Shown: positions 1-7,818 of the stretch, piece after piece | Numbering within the stretch: the first letter of the stretch is position 1 | How the letters are laid out: every line of letters begins with the position of its first letter | The notes under the pieces: model-generated | What the model was told of the DNA's origin: nothing | What the model saw: only the letters and a program-made list of their open reading frames with translations | Databases searched by the model: none | Translations under genes and position numbers: made by a program | From: Candidatus Gastranaerophilales bacterium | GTDB taxonomy: Bacteria; Cyanobacteriota; Vampirovibrionia; Gastranaerophilales; Gastranaerophilaceae | Direction of reading: 5' to 3' | DNA: 64,000 bases | Assembly: GCA_944325665.1 (NCBI GenBank) | Contig: CALVAY010000006.1 | Span: 1 to 64,000 of the forward strand

Positions 1-231
1 CGAGCTTCACTTAGTCCAGTGTCGCATAAGCCCACCACCTCATCGGTGCTGTGCATATGCTCACATCCTTAAGGCTCACTCGCTCTCATTGGACGCATCG
101 CGTCGCAATTCGAGCTTCTCTCAGGTACGGTTTGTGCTCTGTGCCAAGCTCCTCGCTTGCCACATTCGCACTTCACACACCAAAGGCTCACTCGCTCTCA
201 AGCTGTGCAGTCGCACTAGCTTTCGAGCTTC
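1..231. repeat. Degenerate tandem repeat, period about 110-113 bp
   Basis: The octamer CGAGCTTC recurs at 1-8, 111-118 and 224-231. An exact 18-bp word, AAGGCTCACTCGCTCTCA, occurs at 71-88 and 183-200, at the same offset within each unit, and GTCGCA lies near the end of both units. So there are two diverged units and the start of a third, probably continuing left of the window. The block is clearly richer in G+C than its surroundings (33 of the first 60 bases). No function can be assigned. Confidence 0.6.
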
Positions 232-244
232 GTTCGCATAAAAA

Positions 245-270
245 AAATGTTTGCCGAATGACAAACATTT
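245..270 (-). terminator. Weak minus-strand terminator hairpin
   Basis: Perfect 9-bp inverted repeat AAATGTTTG / CAAACATTT with an 8-base loop. On the minus strand the stem runs into a run of T. Only two G:C pairs support the stem, so it is weak. It lies beyond the stronger yidC terminator and could end a short transcript from the 271-437 stretch. Confidence 0.4.
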
Positions 271-437
271 AAAACACGAGGATATTAAGAGAGAGTAATT
301 TTTTTCTTTAAGACGTATTTGCAAAGTCGCTTTAGTCTTGATTTTCTTCCTTTTAAGTTTAATTCCCTTACTCCTTAATAAAGTATTTTTCAATTTCTAA
401 ATTGCCATTTTAGAATTAAAATATTAAGAAATGTAAA

Positions 438-460
438 ACAGGGGCCAAAATGACCCCTGT
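438..460 (-). terminator. Terminator after yidC
   Basis: Inverted repeat ACAGGGG / CCCCTGT with a 9-base loop, followed on the minus strand by TTTTAC. It lies 25 bases past the yidC stop codon and is the natural end of that transcript. Confidence 0.7.
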
Positions 461-484
461 AACTTATTTTTTCTTTTATGCAAT

Positions 485-1573
485 TTATTTTACTTCTTTT
501 GCATCAATTTTCTTTGCATTATCCAAGTCAACATCAGCCGTTGATTTTTTGGCTTCGTCTTCTCTATCCAGCTGCTTATTAACAACAACGGTTTGGACAA
601 TTTGGAAAATATTACTTGTAACAAGGTACAAAAGAACGCCTGCCGGGATTGGAATAAATACAAAGGTTAAACCAATCATAAGCGGCATAACAGTACCCAT
701 TGATTTTTGAATTGCTTGCTGTGTCGGGTCTTGTTGCATATTTTTTTGCCCCGCCATCATAACTTTCTGTGAAATCCACATAGTAAGAGCAAACAACAAG
801 ACTAAGAATATTACATCATAGTGAACCGAGCTTTGAACATTTGCAGTAGGGACACTTGCAACTAAGATATTTCCCATAGGTGCAAAAGTAATCTTTTCAG
901 TTTCTTTTGTCTGGTTATCTATAACATTAATTTCGGCTTTTTTAATTTCCTTAAGCTCTGCAAAGCTTAAATTTAAACTATCCGGATACATTTTTAAATC
1001 AAAATTTTGATTTGGTTTAATGTCGCCCTGAACAGTAATAGCCTTTGTAGGACGGTCAATTTTAACATCGTTTAAAACTTTTCCGTTATTTAGGTAAACA
1101 ACAGCTGTTTTGCCTGATGAAAAAGAATCATATGGACCTGCAACAAATTTACCGTCAAAAGATTGACCTGCGGTACTTTTAATTGTTGCATCCAGCCTGT
1201 TTATAAATAAAAAGTTAGCATTACCCGCTTGTTGAATAAACTGAGGGCTCATAAGAGCTGTGTACAAAAGTATGAAAATCGGCAACTGTAATAAAAGCGG
1301 CAAGCAGCCAGCCATGGGATTAAATTTATGTTCTTTGTAGAACTCCATCATTTTTTGCTGCATTAACTGCGGATTACTTTTATACCTTTCCTGAATTGCT
1401 TTCATTTTAGGTTGAAGCATTTGCATAGAGCGCATAGAGCGTTGTTGAGAAACACTTGAAGGCCACATGCAAGCTCTAACTATTACTGTAAGTAGAATTA
1501 TTGCTAAACCCCAGTTTCCTGCAAAGTCAGCCAGCATTTTTAATATTGAAATAGTAAATGATACAAAATCCAT
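485..1573 (-). CDS. yidC: Membrane protein insertase YidC/Oxa1/Alb3
   Basis: Inserts and folds inner-membrane proteins, with or without SecYEG. The 362-residue product shows the YidC core: a first membrane segment ending in the groove arginine (GNWGLAIILL...R33), a basic cytoplasmic hairpin (about 45-85), the PMAGCLPLLLQLPIF segment (about 87-105), then three C-terminal segments. The large N-terminal periplasmic domain of proteobacterial YidC is absent. Instead a loop of about 140 residues separates the second and third core segments, longer than in minimal Oxa1 proteins. I chose the ATG at 1573 because AGGAG lies just upstream; an earlier in-frame ATG at 1594 has no such site. It is divergent from mnmE, a common partner of yidC in bacteria. 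Confidence 0.93.
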   Translation of the reverse strand: MDFVSFTISILKMLADFAGNWGLAIILLTVIVRACMWPSSVSQQRSMRSMQMLQPKMKAIQERYKSNPQLMQQKMMEFYKEHKFNPMAGCLPLLLQLPIFILLYTALMSPQFIQQAGNANFLFINRLDATIKSTAGQSFDGKFVAGPYDSFSSGKTAVVYLNNGKVLNDVKIDRPTKAITVQGDIKPNQNFDLKMYPDSLNLSFAELKEIKKAEINVIDNQTKETEKITFAPMGNILVASVPTANVQSSVHYDVIFLVLLFALTMWISQKVMMAGQKNMQQDPTQQAIQKSMGTVMPLMIGLTFVFIPIPAGVLLYLVTSNIFQIVQTVVVNKQLDREDEAKKSTADVDLDNAKKIDAKEVK

Positions 1574-1636
1574 ATTTTCTCCTCTTTGTGTCATGCCTCT
1601 TTGGCTTTATCAATTTCAATTTTACAATAAATATGA

Positions 1637-1642
1637 TATTAT
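1637..1642 (+). promoter_or_regulatory. Leaderless -10 box of mnmE
   Basis: TATTAT ends 6 bases before the mnmE ATG, placing the expected transcription start on the start codon. A weak -35 candidate TTTCAA lies 17 bases upstream (1614-1619). No Shine-Dalgarno site is present. Confidence 0.5.
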
Positions 1643-1648
1643 TCACAT

Positions 1649-2980
1649 ATGGATTACAGTTTTGATACAATTTGTGCAACAGCAACTCCGCTTAGTCTTG
1701 GAAGTATAGGCGTTATAAGAATTAGCGGAGAGTATGCCTTTAGGATAGTTGAGAAAATATTCAGTAAAAAAATCACCCCTAAAATGATAAATCACGGCTG
1801 GATTGTAGATGAAGGCAAAAAAATTGATGAAGTCATAGTACTTCCTTTTGTTGCGCCCCATAGCTATACGGGGGAAAATGTTGCAGAAATTCAAACGCAC
1901 GGCTCGCCTGTTGTTATGAATGAAATTTTAAATCTCGTTTTAAAAAATGGTGCAAGACTGGCACAAAGAGGCGAGTTTACCAAAAGAGCTTTTTTAAACC
2001 ACAAAATTGACCTCTCTCAAGCAGAGGCGGTCTTGGATTTAATTAACGCTAAAACTTCTAAATCTGCCCACGGAGCAGCAAATAACCTTTCAGGAAGCCT
2101 TAGGGAGAAAATAACAAAAATTAAAGACGATATAAGTGAAATTTTAGGTAAAATTATCGCATCTTTAGATTTTCCTGACGATGTCAAAGAGGTTGAATAT
2201 AGCGAAATAAAAGACAAAACAAGCGATATTATCCAAGAAATTGAAAATATTTTAAAAAACGCAAAAGGGCATAATATCCTAAGACAAGGTATAAAAATTG
2301 CGGTTATAGGAAAGCCCAATGCGGGCAAATCTTCGCTTTTTAATGCACTTTTAAGCTACAACAGAGCAATAGTTACTGAAATTGAAGGTACAACAAGGGA
2401 TACTATATCAGAAACCCTTGAAATAGAAGGGATTTGCGCAACTCTTATAGATACGGCGGGCATAAGAGATAAGGGGTGCGATAAGGTTGAAGACATTGGA
2501 ATAGAGCAGTCTAAGCTTGCCATAAATGACGCTGATATGGTACTTTGCCTATATGACGGCAAAGCAGGCATAACAGATGAAGATAAGGAAATATTTAAAC
2601 TCGCAAAAGATAAAAAACACTTGATAATAAAGACAAAAGAAGATATTTGCGAAGATAAAGTTCAAAAAGAAGGCGAAATTTCAATAAGCTCAAAGACATT
2701 ATTTGGTATAGAAGAGCTTAAAAAAAGAATTTATGAAGAAATTATCAGTATAAACCCTTGCGATGGCGAATTTTTAACAAATCAAAGACATCAAGAATGT
2801 TTAAATAAGGCACTTTTGGCACTTAAGCGAGCAAATAAAGCCGCAAGAGAAGAAGAATTGCAAGATTTAATAAGCATAGACCTAAAGGACGCTCTTTTGA
2901 GCCTTGGCGAAATATCAGGTGAGGTCATAACGGATGATATTTTAACGAATATATTTGAAAATTTCTGTATCGGCAAATAA
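1649..2980 (+). CDS. mnmE: tRNA modification GTPase MnmE
   Basis: With MnmG, installs the cmnm5 group on the wobble uridine of certain tRNAs; cytoplasmic, binds formyl-THF and GTP. The 443 residues show the N-terminal folate-binding domain (starts DTICATATPLSLGSIGVIR), a helical domain, and an inserted GTPase domain with G1 GKPNAGKSS (about 221-229), GTTRD (about 247-251) and DTAG (about 268). The C-terminus ends in the conserved C-x-G-K (CIGK, 440-443). Length is typical. A -10 box sits 6 bases upstream of the ATG, so translation is probably leaderless. A 140-base tail with a terminator follows. Confidence 0.97.
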   Translation: MDYSFDTICATATPLSLGSIGVIRISGEYAFRIVEKIFSKKITPKMINHGWIVDEGKKIDEVIVLPFVAPHSYTGENVAEIQTHGSPVVMNEILNLVLKNGARLAQRGEFTKRAFLNHKIDLSQAEAVLDLINAKTSKSAHGAANNLSGSLREKITKIKDDISEILGKIIASLDFPDDVKEVEYSEIKDKTSDIIQEIENILKNAKGHNILRQGIKIAVIGKPNAGKSSLFNALLSYNRAIVTEIEGTTRDTISETLEIEGICATLIDTAGIRDKGCDKVEDIGIEQSKLAINDADMVLCLYDGKAGITDEDKEIFKLAKDKKHLIIKTKEDICEDKVQKEGEISISSKTLFGIEELKKRIYEEIISINPCDGEFLTNQRHQECLNKALLALKRANKAAREEELQDLISIDLKDALLSLGEISGEVITDDILTNIFENFCIGK

Positions 2981-3025
2981 GCTTTTATTAAGTTTTGTAA
3001 ATACTTTTAAAAAATATGTTATGAA

Positions 3026-3150
3026 TTTTTTAGTTAGAGGAATAGTAATATTGTAAAGAAAAAAACTAATTAAGTTTCATAAAGTTTTCTCTCTAATTCC
3101 TCTCTCTAATATGTGGTAAATTTACTGGCTCTTTGGGTCAGTTTTTTTTA
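3026..3150 (+). ncRNA. Possible small RNA or structured 3' tail of mnmE
   Basis: Between mnmE and panD a structured stretch ends in a T-tract terminator. AGAGGAAT (3036-3043) can pair with ATTCCTCT (3096-3103); AAACT and AGTTT (3063-3077 region) can form a small inner hairpin; TCTCTCTAAT is repeated exactly at 3088-3097 and 3101-3110. A poor promoter (TTGTAA at 2995, TATGAA near 3020) could give an independent transcript. No known RNA family is recognised; it may simply be the mnmE 3' UTR. Confidence 0.25.
3124..3150 (+). terminator. Terminator downstream of mnmE
   Basis: ACTGGC pairs with GGTCAGT (one G:T pair and small offsets) around a short loop, followed by eight T residues. It ends mnmE or the candidate small RNA before the panD promoter. 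Confidence 0.65.
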
Positions 3151-3171
3151 TGTTGAATTTTATTTTTTTGC

Positions 3172-3177
3172 TACAAT
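3172..3177 (+). promoter_or_regulatory. Leaderless -10 box of panD
   Basis: TACAAT ends 6 bases before the panD ATG. No ribosome binding site fits in the spacer, so the mRNA probably begins at the start codon. No convincing -35 hexamer at 17 bases. Confidence 0.5.
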
Positions 3178-3183
3178 AAGAGT

Positions 3184-3531
3184 ATGTTAATGGAATTTTT
3201 ATACGCAAAAATACACAGAGCAACCGTAACAGACGCAAATCTTAACTACGTCGGCTCAATTACGATAGATAAAGCTCTGCTTAAGGCATCAAATATTAAA
3301 GTCGGACAAAAAGTAGAAATATTAGACATAAATAACGGCGAAAGATTCTCAACTTATGTCATAGAGGGCGAAGAAAACTCCGGTACAATTTGCCTTAACG
3401 GTGCTGCCGCAAGAAAAGTTCAAAAGGACGACAAAGTAATTATTGTGGCATACGCATTATTAAACGAGGAAGAACAAAAAACGTTCTCCCCCAAAATTGT
3501 CCATGTTGATGAAAATAACAAGATAGTCTAA
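3184..3531 (+). CDS. panD: Aspartate 1-decarboxylase
   Basis: Converts L-aspartate to beta-alanine for pantothenate and CoA synthesis. The 115-residue proenzyme has the self-cleavage site at Gly24-Ser25 (YVGSITID), the exact position in characterised PanD, which supports this start codon; the new N-terminal serine becomes the pyruvoyl cofactor. [11 protein letters not shown] near the N-terminus and NGAAAR near residue 80 are family signatures. No other pantothenate gene is nearby. Its stop codon overlaps that of the convergent ilvN by four bases. Confidence 0.96.
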   Translation: MLMEFLYAKIHRATVTDANLNYVGSITIDKALLKASNIKVGQKVEILDINNGERFSTYVIEGEENSGTICLNGAAARKVQKDDKVIIVAYALLNEEEQKTFSPKIVHVDENNKIV

Positions 3532-4007
3532 TTTTTAGATATAGCAACTTTTCCGCTTCTTGCAAATTCCTTGTAACCGTAAGGCTTAATTAATTCAATT
3601 AAAGCCTGAATTTGCTTTTCATCGGATACAATCTGTATTGTATAAATTTTATCTGTAATATCTATAACTTTTGCACCGGTAACTTCTGCAATTCTTAAGA
3701 CTTTATCAACATCTTCATCTTTAACTTGCAGCTTAATTAAAACAACTTCCCTTTCAAGTGCTTCATTAACCGAAAGGTCGGAAACTTTTAGCACGGGGAT
3801 TAGCCTGTGTAATTGCTTGCAAACCTGCTCAATAGCTTCATTATTTGCAAAAGTTGTAATTGTTATTCTTGAATAATTTCTATCTATTGTGGGCGCAACA
3901 GTCAGTGTTTCAATGTTGTAGCCTCTGCCTGAAAACAAGTCCACTACGCGGGATAAAACTCCTGCTTCGTTTGTAACCAAAATAGATAATGTATGTATAG
4001 TACTCAT
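3528..4007 (-). CDS. ilvN: Acetolactate synthase small subunit
   Basis: Regulatory subunit of acetohydroxyacid synthase, the first common enzyme of valine, leucine and isoleucine synthesis; it activates the catalytic subunit and mediates valine feedback. The 159 residues fit the short IlvN/IlvH type: an N-terminal ACT domain ([23 protein letters not shown]) and a C-terminal ACT-like domain. A GGAG site precedes the ATG. It lies 11 bases after ilvB on the same strand, so the two subunits are co-transcribed. Confidence 0.95.
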   Translation of the reverse strand: MSTIHTLSILVTNEAGVLSRVVDLFSGRGYNIETLTVAPTIDRNYSRITITTFANNEAIEQVCKQLHRLIPVLKVSDLSVNEALEREVVLIKLQVKDEDVDKVLRIAEVTGAKVIDITDKIYTIQIVSDEKQIQALIELIKPYGYKEFARSGKVAISKN

Positions 4008-4018
4008 ATTTACTCCAA

Positions 4019-5731
4019 TTATATTTCCTGACTGTTTGACAACAGAACTTTATTTAACGGTTGACCCGCAAGCACCCAAGGATAAACCATTTCAAAGTTT
4101 TCAACAACAAAGTCAATGAAAACGGAACAATTTGCTTCCATTGCTTCTTTAATAGCAGGGATAATATCTTCTTCTTTTTCAACCCTGATTCCTTTAGCGC
4201 CATATGCTTCAGCTAATTTAACAAAATCAGGCGAAGAGATTTTTGTTTCACTGTAATGCTTATGATATAGCTTTTCCTGCCATTGACGAACCATGCCTAA
4301 ATATCCGTTATTTATAACACAGTTAATTACTTTAAAACCATAATCCATACAAGTTGCAAGCTCTTGGATGTTCATTTGAATTGAACCGTCGCCCGCGATA
4401 TTAAGTACTAACGCGTTTTTATCAGCAACAGCCGCTCCCATTGCAGCGGGGAAACCAAAGCCCATAGTACCTAAGCCGCCCGATGTTATAAAATGTCTCG
4501 GCTCGTCCATTTTAAACATTTGCGCACACCACATTTGGTGCTGACCTACTTCGGTACATACAATAGGTTTAAAGGGTTTAGTGTATTCATATAGCGTTTC
4601 AATAACCTTTAGTGCACTCAATTTATCCGAAGGGCACTCGGGAATTGCACGTTTTTTACGCCATTCTTCAATTTGATTTAACCACTTGTCTTTAGCCTTA
4701 TGATCAACCAATAAAGCCTTTGTACAAAGCTCATCAATCATTGAGCTTAAAACATTTTTAGCATCGCCGACTATCGGAATATCTACTTTTACGTTTTTCG
4801 AGATAGAACAAGGGTCAATATCAATATGGATTACTTGCGAATCTCTTGCAAAGCGCTTTAAGCAACCTGTAATTCTATCGTTAAAGCGAGTGCCGACAGC
4901 AAAAATTACATCAGCATGAACTACTGCGTAATTTGCCCAATAATTTCCGTGCATACCAAGCATACCAAGGCTTAAAGGAGAGCTTTCAGGGAAAGTTCCC
5001 TTGCCCATTAAAGTATGAGCAACTGGTATCTCAAGCATTTCAGCTAACTTAGTTAACTCATGATGAGCTCCTGCCTGCAATACACCGCCACCCGAGATAA
5101 TTACGGGTCTTTGAGCTTCTTTTAACATCTTAAGCGCTTTTGAAATCTGAAGCGGGTGCCCCTTATAAGTCGGGTTGTAGCCAACTAATTTTACCTCAGA
5201 AGGGTAATTAAAAGTTGTCTTAGCAGTTAAAATATCTTTTGGCATATCAACAACAACGGGGCCGGGTTTGCCTGTTGTAGCAATATAAAATGCTTCTTTT
5301 ATTATTCTTGCTAAATCTTTAACATCTTTAACCAAATAGTTATGTTTGCAGCAAGAACGAGTAATACCGACAATATCAGCCTCTTGGAAAGCATCATTTC
5401 CGATTTGGTTTGTACCTACCTGACCTGTGAAAACAACAAGCGGATAGCCGTCATAGTACGCATTTGCAATACCTGTTATAGTGTTACAAGCACCTGGGCC
5501 GGATGTAACAAGGGCAACACCCGGACGACCCGAAACTCTTGCATAACCTTCGGCAGCATGCACTGCGGCTTGCTCGTGTCTTACAAGATAGTGTTTAATA
5601 GCTTTTTGGTTATATAAAGCTTCATAAATTGTCAAAATAACCCCACCGGGATATCCAAAAATTTCATCTACTCCTTCGGCTTCTAGCGATTTTAGGAAAA
5701 TCTCGGCACCTGTAAACAATTCTTTAGCCAT
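4019..5731 (-). CDS. ilvB: Acetolactate synthase large (catalytic) subunit
   Basis: Thiamine-diphosphate enzyme condensing pyruvate with pyruvate or 2-oxobutyrate. The 570 residues show the N-terminal TPP-binding domain with catalytic Glu53 in RHEQAAVHAAEG, the central domain, and the C-terminal TPP/Mg motif beginning GDGSIQMN (about 445). Length is standard. GGAGAG precedes the start codon. First gene of an ilvB-ilvN operon; a minus-strand TATAAT at 5765-5770 gives a leader of roughly 27 bases. I see no leader peptide, attenuator or T-box upstream, and no other branched-chain genes in the window. Confidence 0.96.
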   Translation of the reverse strand: MAKELFTGAEIFLKSLEAEGVDEIFGYPGGVILTIYEALYNQKAIKHYLVRHEQAAVHAAEGYARVSGRPGVALVTSGPGACNTITGIANAYYDGYPLVVFTGQVGTNQIGNDAFQEADIVGITRSCCKHNYLVKDVKDLARIIKEAFYIATTGKPGPVVVDMPKDILTAKTTFNYPSEVKLVGYNPTYKGHPLQISKALKMLKEAQRPVIISGGGVLQAGAHHELTKLAEMLEIPVAHTLMGKGTFPESSPLSLGMLGMHGNYWANYAVVHADVIFAVGTRFNDRITGCLKRFARDSQVIHIDIDPCSISKNVKVDIPIVGDAKNVLSSMIDELCTKALLVDHKAKDKWLNQIEEWRKKRAIPECPSDKLSALKVIETLYEYTKPFKPIVCTEVGQHQMWCAQMFKMDEPRHFITSGGLGTMGFGFPAAMGAAVADKNALVLNIAGDGSIQMNIQELATCMDYGFKVINCVINNGYLGMVRQWQEKLYHKHYSETKISSPDFVKLAEAYGAKGIRVEKEEDIIPAIKEAMEANCSVFIDFVVENFEMVYPWVLAGQPLNKVLLSNSQEI

Positions 5732-5755
5732 TATTTTCTCTCCAACAGTTTCTGA

Positions 5756-5770
5756 TATAATTGCATTATA
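5756..5770. promoter_or_regulatory. Back-to-back -10 boxes of sulP-type gene and ilvB
   Basis: TATAAT on the plus strand (5756-5761) and TATAAT on the minus strand (5765-5770, read as ATTATA) lie three bases apart. The start codon of the plus gene (5773) falls between the ilvB -10 and its weak -35 candidate (5787-5792), so the two transcription units are physically interleaved. Confidence 0.5.
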
Positions 5771-5772
5771 CT

Positions 5773-7359
5773 ATGAAAAAATTAAATGTAACAGGAGATT
5801 TATACGGAGGAATTTTAGGTGCTATAATTGCACTGCCTCAAGCATTAGCATTTGGTGTAGCTATTGGTGTGGGTGCACTTTCAGGACTTTGGGGTGCGGT
5901 AATTTTATGTTTTATGGTCGGCATTTTTGGTTTTAATCAACCTCTTTTATCAGGCCCGACAGGTCCTAGCGCAATTGTGGTTGCAAGCGCCTTAATCACA
6001 CTGAACGGGAATATTGAAGCACTTTTTGCAGTGATGTTTTTAAGCGGGATATTTCAAATAATCATTTCAAGAACAAAACTCACGGACTTTGTAAAATACG
6101 TCCCATATCCTGTTATATCGGGCTTTATGAACGCAGTCGGAATTATACTTATAATTCTTCAGATTAACCCGTTTTTGGGGAATAAGTCCCTTGCAAAGCC
6201 GATTTTAGCCCTAAAAGACCTTCCTAATTCAATATTAAGCGTCAATCAGGATGCATTTTTCATAGGTCTTTTAAGCTTAGTGATAATTTTTGCAACACCA
6301 AGAGCAATAAGTAAAATAATTCCCTCTCAAGTGCTTGCAATTATTGTGGCAACACTGTGCAGCTGGGCTTATAAACTTGATGTAGCAACGGTAAGCGGAG
6401 TTACTTCCGAACTGCCAAAAATAGTTTGGGCAGATTTTTCAAACATTTCATCCCTCATTATTCCTGCGCTAATTATAGCCATTGTCTGCTCATCAGAAAG
6501 CCTTTTGACGAATTTGGTTGTAGATTCGCTAACCAAAACAAATTGCGATACCAGAAGAATGATACTTTCTCAAGGGATAGGTAATTTAGCCTGCTCACTT
6601 TTTGGAGCAACGGTAGGCTCCGGTGCTACAATGCGCTCTGCTGCGGCAATTAAGGCAGGCGGAAGGACAAGATTTTGTGCAATAATCTGTTCTTTAATTT
6701 TACTTGTTATTATCCTATTCGGTTCGGATTTTGCAAATAAAATTCCCCTAAGTGCGCTTGCAGCAGTGCTTTTTAAAGTTGGGGCAGATATTGTTGACAC
6801 AAAACTTTTAAAAGTCATAAAATTTGCGCCAAGGGAAGACTTATTTGTAATGTTTTTGGTGTTTTTCCTTACGATTACAACGGATATAATCGTCGGAGTT
6901 GTAGCGGGAATTACACTGAGTGCAGTTATTTTCGCAAAACAGTTGGCAGATAAGGTTAACGTTAAAACAAAATTTGTCGTTGACAGCGAAACAATCACAC
7001 TTGAGAAAAATCTTGAAAGAGAAATGAACTATAAAATAAGGGTAGTGCATATTTTGGGAGAATTTTTCTTTGGAAGCGCAACACACATTATCTCGCACTT
7101 TGAAGAAATTTTAGGCACAAAGTGCATTATTATTTGCTATGATTCCGAAAAATTACTTGATATTAGCGCAATATTTGCCCTTGAAGACATTATAACAAGG
7201 CTAAAGGGGCAAAAGATTAATGTACATCTTGTTGTTAAAAATAACGAGATTAAAACACAGTTGGATAATTTAAAAATTTCCGAGCAAATCGGGCAAGATA
7301 ATATTTTTCAGGATGAAAAAGACGCAATTTTGCATGCCGAAAAAATATTAAAGAAATAA
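5773..7359 (+). CDS. SulP-family anion transporter with STAS domain
   Basis: Predicted inner-membrane anion carrier (sulfate, bicarbonate or dicarboxylate; substrate unresolved). The 528 residues hold about ten to twelve hydrophobic segments with SulP signatures: ALPQALAFGVAIGVG near the N-terminus, SGPTGPSAIV, and the VGSGATMRSAAAI region, followed by a cytoplasmic STAS domain from about residue 425 to the end. I take the ATG at 5773; an in-frame TTG at 5761 lies inside the -10 box and is unlikely. The leader would be only a few bases. No sulfate-assimilation genes adjoin it, so a bicarbonate role known for cyanobacterial members is possible but unproven. Confidence 0.88.
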   Translation: MKKLNVTGDLYGGILGAIIALPQALAFGVAIGVGALSGLWGAVILCFMVGIFGFNQPLLSGPTGPSAIVVASALITLNGNIEALFAVMFLSGIFQIIISRTKLTDFVKYVPYPVISGFMNAVGIILIILQINPFLGNKSLAKPILALKDLPNSILSVNQDAFFIGLLSLVIIFATPRAISKIIPSQVLAIIVATLCSWAYKLDVATVSGVTSELPKIVWADFSNISSLIIPALIIAIVCSSESLLTNLVVDSLTKTNCDTRRMILSQGIGNLACSLFGATVGSGATMRSAAAIKAGGRTRFCAIICSLILLVIILFGSDFANKIPLSALAAVLFKVGADIVDTKLLKVIKFAPREDLFVMFLVFFLTITTDIIVGVVAGITLSAVIFAKQLADKVNVKTKFVVDSETITLEKNLEREMNYKIRVVHILGEFFFGSATHIISHFEEILGTKCIIICYDSEKLLDISAIFALEDIITRLKGQKINVHLVVKNNEIKTQLDNLKISEQIGQDNIFQDEKDAILHAEKILKK

Positions 7360-7381
7360 ATAAAACTTAAGGGCAATGTTT

Positions 7382-7429
7382 TTTAAACCGCCAAAACTTA
7401 AAATTTAAGTATGGAAAGGATGGTTTAAA
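7382..7429 (+). promoter_or_regulatory. Nested inverted repeats in superoxide reductase leader
   Basis: TTTAAACC (7382-7389) is the exact inverse of GGTTTAAA (7422-7429), whose last base is the A of the start codon. Inside lies ACTTAA-AAT-TTAAGT (7396-7410). The Shine-Dalgarno sequence GGAAAGGA sits between the two stems. The structure could expose or hide the start codon, or the inner palindrome could be an operator. Stems are A:T-rich, so stability is modest. Confidence 0.35.
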
Positions 7430-7818
7430 TGACTAAAAAACTTGAAATTTATAAGTGTAATATCTGCGGAAATATTGTAGAGGTTATGCACGAAGGCGAA
7501 GGAGCTCTTGTTTGTTGCGGTGAAGAAATGAAGCTTATGAGTGAGCAAAAGGGCGATCCGCTAAGCGAAAGACACATGCCGATTTTAGAAGAAAACGGCA
7601 TGGAGAAGACAATTAGAGTCGGCTTTGAACCCCACCCGATGAGCGATGAGCACAGAGTGGAATTCATTGAAGTAATTTCAAAAGATAAAAAATGGGTAAA
7701 AAGAAAATATTTAGATGCGGGCGATGAGCCTGAAATGAAGTTCAAATGCGACTGCAAAGAAGGAATAGATGCAAGAGAATTATGCAATATTCACGGATTA
7801 TGGAAAAATGAATTTTAA
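7429..7818 (+). CDS. dfx: Desulfoferrodoxin (two-iron superoxide reductase)
   Basis: Reduces superoxide to hydrogen peroxide without releasing oxygen, typical of anaerobes and microaerophiles. The 129 residues carry both metal sites. Center I (rubredoxin-like) ligands are Cys10, Cys13, Cys29 and Cys30. Center II ligands are His49, His69, His75, Cys119 and His122, matching the known four-histidine, one-cysteine site. Glu47 is present; the usual catalytic lysine at 48 is arginine here. A strong Shine-Dalgarno site (GGAAAGGA) precedes the ATG. Neighbours nth and trxA suggest a redox and oxidative-damage neighbourhood. Stops overlap with nth by four bases. Confidence 0.96.
   Translation: MTKKLEIYKCNICGNIVEVMHEGEGALVCCGEEMKLMSEQKGDPLSERHMPILEENGMEKTIRVGFEPHPMSDEHRVEFIEVISKDKKWVKRKYLDAGDEPEMKFKCDCKEGIDARELCNIHGLWKNEF

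Larger units (their letters stand above)
1..484. other. Gene-free stretch at left edge
   Basis: No credible protein gene is visible before the end of yidC. Positions 1-231 hold a degenerate tandem repeat. Positions 245-270 and 438-460 hold two hairpins oriented as minus-strand terminators. Positions 271-437 are plain A+T-rich DNA. Short open frames here run across the repeat and the hairpin on both strands, start on poor sites and show no recognisable family, so I treat them as chance. Confidence 0.6.

Noticed and set aside
51-393. Overlapping open frames on both strands at the left edge (73 and 90 codons)
   Set aside because: They run through the tandem repeat and across the hairpin at 245-270, have weak start sites and no family features.
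5732-5772. Leader peptide or T-box before ilvB
   Set aside because: The gap is only 41 bases and contains promoter elements, no run of branched-chain codons or T-box motif.
5761-5772. Upstream TTG start for the SulP transporter
   Set aside because: It overlaps the -10 hexamer; the ATG at 5773 fits the family N-terminus.
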